Source: JAVJSU01 sp040219275 (GTDB lineage Bacteria; Chloroflexota; Anaerolineae; Aggregatilineales; Phototrophicaceae). From it: a stretch of DNA of 64,000 nucleotides. Positions 16,627-26,390 of the stretch are shown piece by piece. Both the position numbers and the translations under genes were made by a program. The stretch spans positions 1-64,000 of the forward strand of contig JAVJSU010000046.1 in the NCBI GenBank assembly GCA_040219275.1, written 5' to 3'. The stretch's first letter is position 1. Every line of letters starts with the position of its first letter. The notes under the pieces are model-generated. The model searched no databases and had not been told where the DNA came from. It saw nothing but the letters and a program-made list of their open reading frames with translations.

Positions 16627-19200
16627 TTACGCCCAGGTAATTAAGCCCGGTTGGAACGATGTAGATAGATATTCATGATGGGGCAAGACGCGTACAGACA
16701 CACCACATTCGCCGCTGGTCGGATATTTGACCTTCACAGCGAAAGTATACGTGCCGTCGCTATTGCGCTCGCCTTCTGGCTTCATGTCGGCGGTTTGTCC
16801 GGTTTCATTAATGTTGCCACGGGTGTCCAGCGGACCATAATAGACCTGCACCAGCACGTCATTCGGCGTGAGTGAACCGAGATTGATACGGGCGCTCACG
16901 TCAATTTGTGAGCCGACGGTGATCTGTGTTTTATTGACGTTGACATCATCAATGTGCACCGTCTTCCAGAGATTATCAAGGCTACTGCGCCAGCTTACAT
17001 AGGACAGCGCGTTTTCGACGTTCGGGCTGGTCATGTTCATGTAGCGTTCTGCCACCGGCATATAATAATCCACCGCATATTCCCGCACCATGCGCCGTGT
17101 GTTGAAGAAGGGTGCAAGTTTCTTCATCGAATTCTTGACCTTCTCGATCCAATGACGGGGCAGGCTATCTGCGGAGCGATTATAGAATAGCGGGATCAGG
17201 TCGTTTTCGAGCACGGTATACAGCGCCTTGCTTTCAATTTCATCCTGATGTTCCCATTGTTCCTCTTCGTATTGCTCACCATTGCCGATTGCCCAACCGA
17301 CATCCGGTGAATAACCTTCTGCCCACCAGCCGTCCAGAATACTGCAATTCAAGCCACCGTTATAGATGACCTTCATGCCGCTTGTACCGCTGGCTTCTTT
17401 GGGGCGACGGGGTGTATTCAGCCACACATCAACGCCACGCACCATATAGCGGGCGACCAGCATATCGTAATTTTCAAGGAAAACGATTTTGCGGCGGAAT
17501 TCCGGCATTTCCGCAACTTTGACGATCTCACGAATCAGCGCCTTACCGCCTTCATCGTGCGGGTGGGCTTTACCTGCGAAAATAAACTGCACAGGGCGGT
17601 CTGCGTCGCTGAGTAGGGCTTTCAGGCGTTCGATGTCGCGCATAATGAGCGTGGCGCGTTTATAAGTGGCAAAACGCCGCGCAAAGCCAATGGTGAGTGC
17701 ATCCGGGTTGAGCACTTCTTCCGCCGCGTCAATTTCCAGCTGTGATGCACCGCGAGATTTTAATTGTGCCTGCAATTGACGACGCGCAAACGCCACAAGG
17801 CGCTCGCGGCGACGTTCATGGGTGCGCCACATCTCGGAGTCGGGAATGTTATCGACATCTTTCCAGATTTCCACATCGGTTTCGTCGTTGCGCCAATCCG
17901 GGCTGAGGTAGCGATCAAACAGGCTCGCCATTTCGCCGCTGACCCATGTTTCCATATGGATGCCGTTGGTGACTGCGCCGACGGGAACTTCATGCTCCGG
18001 TACGCCCGGATATACCCAATTCCACATTTCGCGGGAGACAACCCCGTGCAGTTGTGCCACACCGTTTGCGGCGGATGACAGATTGAGCGCCAGCACGGAC
18101 ATGGAGAACAATTCGTAAGTGCCCATGTTCTCGCGCCCAAGATTAACGAATTGCTCACGATTTAAGCCGAGAAGACCCCAATAATTGGTGAAGTGTTCGT
18201 CAATGAGATCAAAGCCGAAACGTTCCAGACCAGCAGGCACAGGTGTATGGGTTGTATAAACAGTACCGGTTTTGGCGATCTGCCTCGCCTGATCGAAACT
18301 AAGATTATTTTCGTTCATCAATTGGCGAATGCGTTCCAGACCGAGAAAGGCGGAGTGTCCTTCGTTCATATGGCAGATCGTTGGGCGTAATCCCAGTGCT
18401 TCTAAGGCACGAATACCGCCAATTCCCATGAGGACTTCTTGCCGGATGCGTGTCCGGCGATCTCCACCATATAAACGATCCGTCAGGTTACGATCGTCTA
18501 CGCGTGGATTATCACCAATGTTGCTATCTAGCAGATAGAGGGAAATCCGTCCGACCTGTACTTTCCAGATTTGGGCGTAAAGTTCACGTCCCGGCATGGG
18601 TACGCTGATTTTGATGGGGTTGCCGTCTTTATCACGTTGCAGGGTGACGGGCAAATTGGCATAGTCGTTAATGGGGTAGGATTCTTGCTGGTAGCCATCA
18701 GTGTTCAGATATTGTTGGAAATAGCCTTCTTGATAAAGCAAGCCAACGCCGACAAGCGGTAAGCCGAGGTCACTGGCGCTTTTTAGATGGTCGCCACTGA
18801 GCACGCCCAGACCGCCCGAATAATTCTGTAAACATTCCGTCAGTCCAAATTCCATCGAGAAATAAGCGATAACGGGTTGTTTCTTATTTTTGCCGTAGGT
18901 GTTCTGATACCATGTCGTTTTTGAGGTCATATATTCGTCGAAAGCATCGCATACACGTTGATAGTGTGCCATGAAAGATCGATCATTGGCACATGCTTCC
19001 AGACGTTCCTGACTAACAAGCCCTAGCATCCAGACCGGATTACTGCGTGTTTTGACCCACAGATCGGGATCAATACGGCGAAACAGGGAAATTGACTCGA
19101 AATCCCATGACCAGCGCAAATTGTAAGCCAGGTCTTGTAAACGTCCGAGTGGTTTAGGGAGTTTGGGTACTACGTTTATTGTCGCTACAGGTCTAACCAT
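16627..19200 (-). CDS. glgP: alpha-glucan (glycogen) phosphorylase, GT35
   Basis: The 857-residue enzyme releases glucose 1-phosphate from the non-reducing ends of glycogen by phosphorolysis. It has HMNEGHSAFLGLER near 300, FAGKAHPHDEGGK, and the pyridoxal-phosphate lysine in EASGTSGMK (about Lys610), followed by NGGLNCSILDGWW. The compact form with an N-terminal domain starting VVPKLPKPL is the bacterial/archaeal short-type phosphorylase group. The ATG at 19200 has GGAG six bases upstream; a frame extension to 19269 lacks a ribosome site. It opens the glycogen cluster and runs in the same direction as glgC, glgA and the branching enzyme, with the CBM48 gene between. Confidence 0.93.
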   Translation of the reverse strand: MVRPVATINVVPKLPKPLGRLQDLAYNLRWSWDFESISLFRRIDPDLWVKTRSNPVWMLGLVSQERLEACANDRSFMAHYQRVCDAFDEYMTSKTTWYQNTYGKNKKQPVIAYFSMEFGLTECLQNYSGGLGVLSGDHLKSASDLGLPLVGVGLLYQEGYFQQYLNTDGYQQESYPINDYANLPVTLQRDKDGNPIKISVPMPGRELYAQIWKVQVGRISLYLLDSNIGDNPRVDDRNLTDRLYGGDRRTRIRQEVLMGIGGIRALEALGLRPTICHMNEGHSAFLGLERIRQLMNENNLSFDQARQIAKTGTVYTTHTPVPAGLERFGFDLIDEHFTNYWGLLGLNREQFVNLGRENMGTYELFSMSVLALNLSSAANGVAQLHGVVSREMWNWVYPGVPEHEVPVGAVTNGIHMETWVSGEMASLFDRYLSPDWRNDETDVEIWKDVDNIPDSEMWRTHERRRERLVAFARRQLQAQLKSRGASQLEIDAAEEVLNPDALTIGFARRFATYKRATLIMRDIERLKALLSDADRPVQFIFAGKAHPHDEGGKALIREIVKVAEMPEFRRKIVFLENYDMLVARYMVRGVDVWLNTPRRPKEASGTSGMKVIYNGGLNCSILDGWWAEGYSPDVGWAIGNGEQYEEEQWEHQDEIESKALYTVLENDLIPLFYNRSADSLPRHWIEKVKNSMKKLAPFFNTRRMVREYAVDYYMPVAERYMNMTSPNVENALSYVSWRSSLDNLWKTVHIDDVNVNKTQITVGSQIDVSARINLGSLTPNDVLVQVYYGPLDTRGNINETGQTADMKPEGERNSDGTYTFAVKVKYPTSGECGVSVRVLPHHEYLSTSFQPGLITWA

Positions 19201-19403
19201 TGGAGACTCCTGTATATTTGATAAATGATAGATGATGTCAAACTGGTTGTTAAAATACAGCGATTTCAAAAACCAGCGTTAAGCATAGCCTGAATACTGG
19301 TGAATTGGCAATTGTAGAAAATGACGTTTTCTTTACAATAATGCCGATTTTTCTGGCATTTTGCACAAATATATGCCCATAAATCTCCTCTATTATTCCG
19401 TTT

Positions 19404-19423
19404 GTGCTATGCTAGAATAGCAC
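19404..19423 (+). promoter_or_regulatory. promoter with overlapping inverted repeat upstream of the CBM48 gene
   Basis: TGCTATGCT at 19405-19413 fits an extended -10 element. It lies inside a perfect inverted repeat, GTGCTAT / ATAGCAC, at 19404-19410 and 19417-19423. The overlap suggests an operator where a repressor could block this promoter. Confidence 0.4.
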
Positions 19424-19466
19424 CGCCTAGTCTTTATTAGGTGATAACGTGTGTGAAAGGAAAACA

Positions 19467-19760
19467 ATGTTGAAGAAAGATGTGGTCAGCAAAGGCACAA
19501 TCAATAAGGTGACGTTTTACACGCACCCATTGCCGGAGGCGGAAACCGCCTATCTCGTTGGCGATTTTAATGAGTGGGACGAAGCCGCCAGCCCGATGCA
19601 ACAACTTAAGGATGGGCGTTTTAAACTCGTCTTAAAATTGGATACTGGTAATGCGTATCAGTTCCGCTATCTTGTAGACGGTGATTGGCACAATGATTGG
19701 GAAGCTGACGAATACGTTCCAAACCCCTTCATTGGTGACAATTCCGTTGTTCGCACCTAG
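19467..19760 (+). CDS. stand-alone CBM48 (isoamylase N-terminal-like) glycogen-binding protein
   Basis: A 97-residue protein that is almost entirely one carbohydrate-binding module. VTFYTHPLPEAETAYLVGDF, NEWD, and FRYLVDGDWHNDWEAD match the CBM48 fold found at the N terminus of GH13 branching enzymes and in AMPK beta. No catalytic domain follows. It probably binds alpha-glucan and may tether or regulate the neighbouring glycogen enzymes; that role is inferred. An upstream in-frame GTG (19449) exists, but AAAGGA is spaced for the ATG at 19467. It is the only plus-strand gene within the cluster. Confidence 0.82.
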   Translation: MLKKDVVSKGTINKVTFYTHPLPEAETAYLVGDFNEWDEAASPMQQLKDGRFKLVLKLDTGNAYQFRYLVDGDWHNDWEADEYVPNPFIGDNSVVRT

Positions 19761-19803
19761 TTGATTTAGTTCAATTAGCCTAGTTTTCACGCTTTATAAA
19801 GAT

Positions 19804-19829
19804 CGACCTCTCAAGTTTCTGAGAGGTCG
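19804..19829. terminator. hairpin between convergent CBM48 and glgC genes
   Basis: A 10-bp inverted repeat CGACCTCTCA / TGAGAGGTCG with a 6-base loop (19804-19813, 19820-19829). No T-run follows on either strand, so it is a terminator-like hairpin of uncertain efficiency. Confidence 0.5.
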
Positions 19830-19865
19830 TCGTGATTCTAGGGCTAAGTTAAGAGGGAAGAGTGA

Positions 19866-21128
19866 TTATTTCTTCTTAGAGTAGCCCACTGATGCCCCAT
19901 TAGGCACATTTTTATCGGCATATTTCTTGAAGTCTTCTGCGCGTAGATCTGTGCCGAGTGTCACACTATGACCGACACTAAAGCCCGGTGGTACATGGGT
20001 GTTTTTGCCAACAGACGTGATGCCAAGATCACCCACATCACTGATTTTACCTACATGCGCGTTATGCCCGATGACTGCGATTTTATCAAGGATACAACGT
20101 TCCACCACCGCGCCCGCTTCAATATAGCAATCATTAAGAATGATGGACTCGCGGATAACGGCGTTCGGTCCTACATACACACCGGGGGACAGAATACTCC
20201 GCTCTACGATTGCACCCTCCGCGATGACAGAACCATCCGTGATGAGGCTGTCTATCACCTGTGCGCCTCTGGCAATATGTACAGGCGGGCGTTCTTCACT
20301 TCGGGTATGAATGATCCATGTCCGGTCATTCAAATTCATCGCAGGCGGAGAAGCCAGTAGATCCATATGGGCTTCCCAATAGGCATCAACCGTTCCCACG
20401 TCAATCCAATAACCGCCGTAAGGGTAGGCAAACACGTCCAGACCGCGCTCAATCATCATCGGCACGATACTTCTGCCAAAGTCTTTCGGTGAATCCGGCG
20501 TTTGCTGGTCAACTTCCAACATTTCTTCTAATGCAGAATAGCTGAAAACGTATACACCCATGCTGGCAAGGTTGCCGGGCGGGTCGGCGGGTTTTTCTAC
20601 AAAGTCCACCACGCGATAATCATCATCGGTGTCCAGAATACCAAATCGGCTGGCTTCGTCCATCGGGACGCGAATCGTGCAGACGGTAGCATCCGCGCCT
20701 TTTTCGATGTGCCATTGGATGACAACATCGTAGTCCATCTGATAGATATGATCGCCGGACAGAATCAACACATATTCCGGACGACCACGCCGCACAAAAT
20801 TCAAATTCTGGTTGACCGCATCGGCAGTACCCGCATACCAATCCGTGTCATAGCGCCCTTTGTACGGCTGAAGTAATTGCACCCCGCCGGTGAACGTCCG
20901 GTCAAGATCCCACGGGCGACCTTTACCGATATGATCGTTCAGACTATGGGGACGATATTGCGTAAGGATAAGCACATCAAAAATGTTTGAGTTGACACAA
21001 TTGCTCAGTGTAAAATCAATAATGCGATATTTCCCTGCAAAGGGAACGGCTGGTTTGGCGCGTTTACTGGTCAATGTGCCGAGTCGTGTACCTTCACCGC
21101 CTGCTAAAACAATGGCTTTAACTTTCAA
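19866..21128 (-). CDS. glgC: glucose-1-phosphate adenylyltransferase
   Basis: The 420-residue enzyme makes ADP-glucose from ATP and glucose 1-phosphate, the committed step of bacterial glycogen synthesis. The N-terminal nucleotidyltransferase motif is VLAGGEGTRLGTLTSKRAKP (about 7-26). FTLSNCVNS, YAGTADAVNQN and SGDHIYQMDY follow, and a left-handed beta-helix C-terminal domain carries hexapeptide-like repeats from about 300. The start is a TTG with AGGAGAGG upstream, unusual but clear. It lies two bases after glgA and should be cotranscribed with it. Allosteric regulation by sugar phosphates is typical of the family and not visible here. Confidence 0.95.
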   Translation of the reverse strand: MKVKAIVLAGGEGTRLGTLTSKRAKPAVPFAGKYRIIDFTLSNCVNSNIFDVLILTQYRPHSLNDHIGKGRPWDLDRTFTGGVQLLQPYKGRYDTDWYAGTADAVNQNLNFVRRGRPEYVLILSGDHIYQMDYDVVIQWHIEKGADATVCTIRVPMDEASRFGILDTDDDYRVVDFVEKPADPPGNLASMGVYVFSYSALEEMLEVDQQTPDSPKDFGRSIVPMMIERGLDVFAYPYGGYWIDVGTVDAYWEAHMDLLASPPAMNLNDRTWIIHTRSEERPPVHIARGAQVIDSLITDGSVIAEGAIVERSILSPGVYVGPNAVIRESIILNDCYIEAGAVVERCILDKIAVIGHNAHVGKISDVGDLGITSVGKNTHVPPGFSVGHSVTLGTDLRAEDFKKYADKNVPNGASVGYSKKK

Positions 21129-21130
21129 AA

Positions 21131-22591
21131 TTAACCTCTCCTTGAGTCTATAAGTTTGCGATATAAAGACGCATAACGTTCTGCGCTTTGTTTCCAGCTA
21201 AAATCTCGTTGCATGGCACGGCGTTGCATCCGTTGCCATACGTCGGGGCGTTCGCGGAATGTTTGGATTGCCCAGCGCATCGTGCCGAGTACGGCTTCCG
21301 GTTTTTCCCACTCAAACGTGAATCCGGTACCCCGTTCCCCGTCGCCGTTGTCATAATTCTCAACAGTATCTGCCAGACCGCCCGTTTCACGCACAAGTGG
21401 CAACGCACCATAACGCATGGCGCTCATCTGACCGATGCCACACGGTTCAAAATGGCTCGGCATCAGGAAAATATCACACCCTGCGTAAATTTGTTGGGCA
21501 ACCGCCGCATCAAATTCGAGGTAGGCACGAACTTTGCCGGGGAAATCCTGTCCTAAGCGCCACAGAGCATATTCCAGGTCGGGATCACCGGTGCCAAGCA
21601 TAATAAGCTGTACATCAGCCTCAGCAAGTAGCTGTCGTAAGGCGGGTAGGGCGAGATCAATTCCCTTTTGCCATACAAGGCGACTCACAAAGCTAATCAG
21701 TGGAATGCTGTCATTGACTTGCAGACCCGCGAGTCGTTGTAGATAACGCTTATTTTCGATCCGGTGTTCGTGAAAATTATCTATCGTGTAATTTTTGATG
21801 ATGCGCGGGTCGGTTTCCGGATTCCACACCTCATTGTCGATACCGTTGAGGATGCCATACAGATCGGAAATGCGTGTACGAATCATACCATCCAGACCAT
21901 AGCCCATATATGGATACTGAATTTCGATTGCGTAACGCGGACTGACTGTGGACACAATATCTGAATAGGCAATCGCAATCGCTAGCGTGTTATTGGTCAG
22001 GTCTTGATAGACGAGATCGGGGTGATTTCTACCGGGAATGCCCATCTTCCACATATACCCGCCCATAAAGTCGCCCTGATACATCAAATTATGGATGCTC
22101 AACATGGTAGACACATGAGACCATTCTTGCTTCCAACGGTTTTCCGCTACCAAAAAGGGGACTAATCCGGTATGCCAATCATTAGCGTGGAACACATCAG
22201 GGAACCATCCCAGACGTTCCCGCAATTCCCATGCCGTCGCCATTGTGAGTTGGTTAAAGAAGATAAAGCGAGGCGAATCCCAGTTCCATTCGGTATAAAC
22301 CGTCGTGTCGTCGCCGAAATAGGGCCAGCTTTGCACGAAATAAAACGGTACACCATCGCGCACAGTTGAATAGACATTTACATCCGATGTGCCTTCGTGA
22401 TGTGTAAATTTGAAGGAGAAAAGATGGCTGATCTGAAATTTTTCATGGTTGATAAATCCATATCCGGGCATGATGACCCGTGCATCCACCCCGATCTGGC
22501 GTAATGCGGCGGGAAGTGACCCGACGACATCCGCAAGCCCGCCTACTTTAGCGAATGGATAGGCTTCTGCTGTGGTAAAAAGTATGTTCAT
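21131..22591 (-). CDS. glgA: glycogen synthase (ADP-glucose), GT5
   Basis: The 486-residue GT5 glycosyltransferase extends alpha-1,4-glucan from ADP-glucose. The N-terminal AKVGGLADVVGSLP contains the KxGGL nucleotide-binding motif. HANDWHTGLVPFL and the C-terminal half with SRLVWQKGIDL and FLMPSHFEPCGIGQM fit the two-Rossmann GT-B fold. The chosen ATG (22591) starts MNILFTTAEAYPF as in the family and has AAGGAG about 11 bases upstream; the frame could open 13 codons earlier. It is directly followed by glgC. TATAAT on the minus strand at 22673-22668 may be a local promoter. Confidence 0.95.
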   Translation of the reverse strand: MNILFTTAEAYPFAKVGGLADVVGSLPAALRQIGVDARVIMPGYGFINHEKFQISHLFSFKFTHHEGTSDVNVYSTVRDGVPFYFVQSWPYFGDDTTVYTEWNWDSPRFIFFNQLTMATAWELRERLGWFPDVFHANDWHTGLVPFLVAENRWKQEWSHVSTMLSIHNLMYQGDFMGGYMWKMGIPGRNHPDLVYQDLTNNTLAIAIAYSDIVSTVSPRYAIEIQYPYMGYGLDGMIRTRISDLYGILNGIDNEVWNPETDPRIIKNYTIDNFHEHRIENKRYLQRLAGLQVNDSIPLISFVSRLVWQKGIDLALPALRQLLAEADVQLIMLGTGDPDLEYALWRLGQDFPGKVRAYLEFDAAVAQQIYAGCDIFLMPSHFEPCGIGQMSAMRYGALPLVRETGGLADTVENYDNGDGERGTGFTFEWEKPEAVLGTMRWAIQTFRERPDVWQRMQRRAMQRDFSWKQSAERYASLYRKLIDSRRG

Positions 22592-22695
22592 TGAAGAGAA
22601 CGTCTCCTTCGTGCGGCGGCGGCTAGTCACAGATATGATCTACTGTTTGTCGTAGTCGACGCGGTTGATTATAACAGGTGCTATTTAACGATTTA

Positions 22696-24489
22696 TTAGG
22701 ACACAGGTGCAAAGTCCTCATAGTCAATGCCTTCAAAGACCTTGTCGATCTCAAAAAGTGTATCCGCAAGCGTACGATCCGGCGAACCGTTCTCCAAACC
22801 ATCTGCAAGCTGATTAAATCGTTCCAGATGTTGCGTGAAGCGTTGGATGGCATATTCGCGTGCTTGCCCTGTCGTCACCAAAAATGACCAATCCGAGCTA
22901 GACAGGAGCAATAATTCCCGCGCCGCCTGATTCAACACCGCCCGTTCATCGTCACCTGGTTCAGTGAAGGTCTGCGCGAGGGTTTGCATCCGCGCTTCGC
23001 TTTCATGGATCGGTTGCCACATCCAATGCGTTTCGCCATTATCCCATGTGAAATGTGTGCCACCCGCGCCCCATGAGCCTTCCGGTATATGTAAGGTCAT
23101 CTGGGGGGGATAATCTTCAAGATATTTTGTAGCGGTAGTCAATTCGATTTCTGGATTGTTCGCCAGATGCCGGAGCACTTTGCCAAGCCATGTTACACCC
23201 TCAAACCACCAATGCCCGAATAACTCGGTATCGTAATTGGAGGAGATCATGCCGTAATTGCCAGTTTCGTTGTGATAATCACGCAATAAATCGCCGACGA
23301 GATGGGCGAAATGCTCCGCATGTTGATCCACTTTATAATTTGCCCAATCAGGATGGTAATAATCTTTTTCCGGCAGGTCGACTTTTTCGCCCGTTACGCG
23401 CCAATATTGCAAGCCACTCGTGCCTGCTTTACGGTGAAATTCGCGGTAATCAAAATCGCCCGGATAGCCCCAATCGGCGCTCCACACCTGTTGTCCGGTG
23501 CGATTATTCCGTCCCATGACCGCCACACCGGAATTATCCCCGTTGTTTTCCGGCGAACTGCTATCACTCACCCAATAAGCATGGAACGTGTTCACATCAC
23601 GGCGTGGCGCATTTAGATTTTGCGAAGACGGGATCACATAACGCCGTTTGATGTCGCCATACGGTCCAATCACATCCCCCGCCGCAATTCCCACCGGCTG
23701 ACCGCCTGTGATGGCATGGGTTTCGCTAAAGAAAATTTTCAGGTCAAGTTGTTTCAGGAAGTGTTCGATGCCGGGGCGAGTCATGCCATTATCGTCAAAG
23801 TAAGCGGGGCGATAGGCGCATTCAGGGAGCCAGATTCCGGTGGGTTTTCTCCCGAAAAGTCGTTCATGGGTGCGAACCGCCGTCTTGAGTTGCCCGACGA
23901 TGGCGCTATCGTGACCGAGCAGGGGCAGGTAGCCGTGTGTGGCGGCGCTGGTGATAATCTCGATGTAGCCTTCGTCCTGCAAGGTGCGAAATGCGCCGAT
24001 GATGTCCCGATTAAAGCGATTGATAAACGCATCCTTGACGCTTGAATACCAATTTTTGTACCAGCGTGCCAATAAGAGTAAATGTTCGTCTGATTGAGTT
24101 GAATCCAGCGATTGAAAATCCGGGAATTTTTCCGCGCCGGGCAACGTCTCGACATCGGCGGTTTTTTCCTGAGCGACGGCGATATTCTTCGGCTCATCGA
24201 AGTACCACATATCGCGTTCTGCCGCCGTAATCCGCATGTTCAGGTAGTCTTCAAAGTGTTCTAGCACCAATGGATCGTTGAGTTGTTCACCTAGAACAGG
24301 GGTTATGCCAATTGTCAGTTTAAAATCTACGCCGTCGCCTTTGAGATCATAAAGTGTTTGTAACAGGGGGATGTAAGTTTCGGTTGCCGCTTCATGAATC
24401 CACTCTTCGCCATGGGGCCAACGCCCGGCGAGCCTTGCATAAGGCATATGACTGTGCAGTACAAACGTAAATGCACCAATTGAAGCCAC
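22696..24489 (-). CDS. 1,4-alpha-glucan branching enzyme, GH57
   Basis: About 597 residues, GH57 family. Region 1 is HSHMPY near residue 12. The nucleophile is Glu223 in WLPECAYRP, and the acid is Asp420 in YDTELFGHWW, both as in characterised GH57 branching enzymes. The enzyme introduces alpha-1,6 branches into glycogen; this family replaces the GH13 GlgB in many Chloroflexota, cyanobacteria and thermophiles. The start is a GTG (24489) preceded by GGAGA seven bases upstream. The frame extends another 58 codons upstream, but that part is Arg/Pro-rich and unlike the family. It lies 104 bases upstream of glgA on the same strand. Confidence 0.9.
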   Translation of the reverse strand: MASIGAFTFVLHSHMPYARLAGRWPHGEEWIHEAATETYIPLLQTLYDLKGDGVDFKLTIGITPVLGEQLNDPLVLEHFEDYLNMRITAAERDMWYFDEPKNIAVAQEKTADVETLPGAEKFPDFQSLDSTQSDEHLLLLARWYKNWYSSVKDAFINRFNRDIIGAFRTLQDEGYIEIITSAATHGYLPLLGHDSAIVGQLKTAVRTHERLFGRKPTGIWLPECAYRPAYFDDNGMTRPGIEHFLKQLDLKIFFSETHAITGGQPVGIAAGDVIGPYGDIKRRYVIPSSQNLNAPRRDVNTFHAYWVSDSSSPENNGDNSGVAVMGRNNRTGQQVWSADWGYPGDFDYREFHRKAGTSGLQYWRVTGEKVDLPEKDYYHPDWANYKVDQHAEHFAHLVGDLLRDYHNETGNYGMISSNYDTELFGHWWFEGVTWLGKVLRHLANNPEIELTTATKYLEDYPPQMTLHIPEGSWGAGGTHFTWDNGETHWMWQPIHESEARMQTLAQTFTEPGDDERAVLNQAARELLLLSSSDWSFLVTTGQAREYAIQRFTQHLERFNQLADGLENGSPDRTLADTLFEIDKVFEGIDYEDFAPVS

Positions 24490-24633
24490 TAGCCATCTCC
24501 TAAACCGTTTTCTTAACCAAAATTTAGCACCGATTGTAACGGGTGTCAGGGGAAAGGTGCAACAATTACGTGGTTGTCTAACGAGTGATGGCAGTCCAAA
24601 AAACGGAGGTGTTTCTGCTAATTTCTGGTGAAA

Positions 24634-24662
24634 ATAAAAATGCCCTGCATGATTGCAAGACA
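24634..24662 (-). terminator. terminator of the kinase/receiver operon
   Basis: In minus-strand RNA an 8-bp stem with two G-U pairs (24662-24655 with 24648-24641, loop AATCAT) is followed by TTTTTATTTT. It lies just past the stop of the histidine kinase gene. Confidence 0.65.
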
Positions 24663-24690
24663 TTGACTGGTCACTAAACTAGGCGATGGA

Positions 24691-25980
24691 TTAATCTGCG
24701 ACTGGAAGCACAATCGTAAAGATACTGCCCTGTCCCTGCTGGCTCCGCACACGTAAAAATCCGCCGTGTGCTTCTGCAACCATACGCGCAACAAACAATC
24801 CCTGACCCAATCCACGCGGATCAAGTAATTTGCCTGTGCTTGTGCGTGGCTCTCCGCGATAGAAACGCTCAAAAACGTGGGGGAGGTCTTTTTCCGAGAT
24901 ACCGACCCCGCTATCAATCACATCAAGCACGATGTACTGATCGTCTTCTTCATCTAATCCGGCGGCGATCATCACGTTGCCACCCGGTTCGTTGTAGCGG
25001 ACGCTATTTTGTACCAGATGCCCTAATGCCCAGCGCAAGCGTTGATCGTCCCCTTGCACGCGCAAACTGCGGGTATTACGGGGCATCACTGCCGCATCCA
25101 GCTTATTACGCTTCAGTTCGGGTGTCATGCCGTTAACGACACTCCAGATTAATGGCTCAATATTGACGACATCGTGGCGCAAGCTGAACGTTCCCGCGCT
25201 CATTTCTGAGATGTCCAGCAATTCCACCACCATGCGATCCAGAATATCGACATTGCGCGTCAAGGTTTCTAACAGGCGACGGGGTGGGGGTTGGTCTTCC
25301 GGTTGTCCGGCGATGACTTCCGCCATGCCTTTGATGACGGTCATCGGGGTTTTAAGCTCGTGCGAAATCGCCGTTACAAATTGATCTTTGAGGCGATCCG
25401 CCAGCGCATCCCGCGTTACATCGCGCAAGACGATCATTGTGCCGAGTCGTTCACCATTTTCACCCGCAACTGCCGCCAATTGTGCGCCGACGATGCGCCC
25501 GTTGACCTGTACACGGGTAGGATCGCCGAGTGGGGCGAGTTCGGTATCGACCTGATCGACATCGCGGTAGGCATCGAATAACATGCCGAGTTCGCTATCC
25601 CAGAAGTTTTTCATCGTGCCGAGCAAATCGCGCGCCGCCTGATTGTTCAGGACGATGCGACCTTCGTTGTCCTGCATGATGATGCCTTCATCAAGCCGAT
25701 TGAGAATCCCTTGCAGGCGCTTCACATCTTCCGCACGATCCATCAAGGCTTGCTTGAGCATGGCATTTTTTTCTTTGATCCGGCGCGCCACTTCGATTTT
25801 TTGTTGTAAATCATCGCGCATAACACGTTCTTCCGTATCTTCTGGTGTTCGTTTTTTGCGAGAATTCAAGCCTGTATAGAGACGGCTAAAGAGGCGTTCC
25901 GTCATTGATCCCAACAAATTGACTCTGCTAATCGCCCCGCTAATTTCTTCTGCGTTGGACGGTGGTGGTGTGTCGCTCAT
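24691..25980 (-). CDS. soluble PAS-containing sensor histidine kinase
   Basis: A 429-residue kinase without transmembrane segments. It has a coiled-coil-like Lys/Glu-rich stretch (about 40-90), a PAS domain (about 92-190; LDEGIIMQDNEGRIVLNN), and a dimerisation/phosphotransfer domain with His207 in ISHELKTPM. The ATPase domain has the N-box (LGHLVQNSVRY), DSGVGI, RFYRG and GLGQGLFVAR. All catalytic boxes are intact. It should sense a cytoplasmic signal and phosphorylate the receiver encoded eight bases upstream (25989-26390), with which it forms an operon. Its ATP-lid region resembles that of the kinase-like protein at 42269-44608. Confidence 0.92.
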   Translation of the reverse strand: MSDTPPPSNAEEISGAISRVNLLGSMTERLFSRLYTGLNSRKKRTPEDTEERVMRDDLQQKIEVARRIKEKNAMLKQALMDRAEDVKRLQGILNRLDEGIIMQDNEGRIVLNNQAARDLLGTMKNFWDSELGMLFDAYRDVDQVDTELAPLGDPTRVQVNGRIVGAQLAAVAGENGERLGTMIVLRDVTRDALADRLKDQFVTAISHELKTPMTVIKGMAEVIAGQPEDQPPPRRLLETLTRNVDILDRMVVELLDISEMSAGTFSLRHDVVNIEPLIWSVVNGMTPELKRNKLDAAVMPRNTRSLRVQGDDQRLRWALGHLVQNSVRYNEPGGNVMIAAGLDEEDDQYIVLDVIDSGVGISEKDLPHVFERFYRGEPRTSTGKLLDPRGLGQGLFVARMVAEAHGGFLRVRSQQGQGSIFTIVLPVAD

Positions 25981-25988
25981 AAGTTGTC

Positions 25989-26390
25989 TCAGGCTCTGCT
26001 GGCAATAACTTTATCGAGAATGAGTTTAAGCTGGTCGAAATCCGGCAAGGGTTTGTTAATCACATGGTCGATGCCGAACTCTCGTTTCATCATTTGCATA
26101 TCCTCATCGCTGAGGACAAAGGCAGTCATCAAAACAATCGGGATATTCTTGATCGGCTCTGTTTGGCGAATACGCTTGGAAAGTTCGTTGCCGCGTCTGC
26201 CGGGCATACGAATATCCATCAAGGCGAAATCCGGCAGAATCCCTTTATAGGTGCCCGCGTCAATTTCATCCAACATATCCCACACTTTTTGACCACTTTC
26301 ATAGGTCATGGGGTTATTTCCCCATACCTGGCACATCATCGCCACTAGATTACGAATATCGGCTTCGTCTTCGGCAATTAACCAGTTCAA
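25989..26390 (-). CDS. single-domain response regulator
   Basis: A 133-residue receiver with acidic residues in AEDEAD (Glu7, Asp8, Glu9), phospho-acceptor Asp59 in LMDIRMPG, Thr in LMTAF, and the Lys of NKPLP. No output domain. The start is a TTG with GGAGG nine bases before it. It precedes the histidine kinase in one transcription unit and is its likely phosphorylation partner. It is related to the receiver transcribed divergently from 26651; both carry an insert before the Asp strand and a KPLP motif. Confidence 0.88.
   Translation of the reverse strand: MNWLIAEDEADIRNLVAMMCQVWGNNPMTYESGQKVWDMLDEIDAGTYKGILPDFALMDIRMPGRRGNELSKRIRQTEPIKNIPIVLMTAFVLSDEDMQMMKREFGIDHVINKPLPDFDQLKLILDKVIASRA

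Noticed and set aside
24490..24663. N-terminal extension of the GH57 branching enzyme
   Set aside because: The extra 58 codons are unlike the family, overlap a terminator, and GGAGA is spaced for the GTG at 24489.
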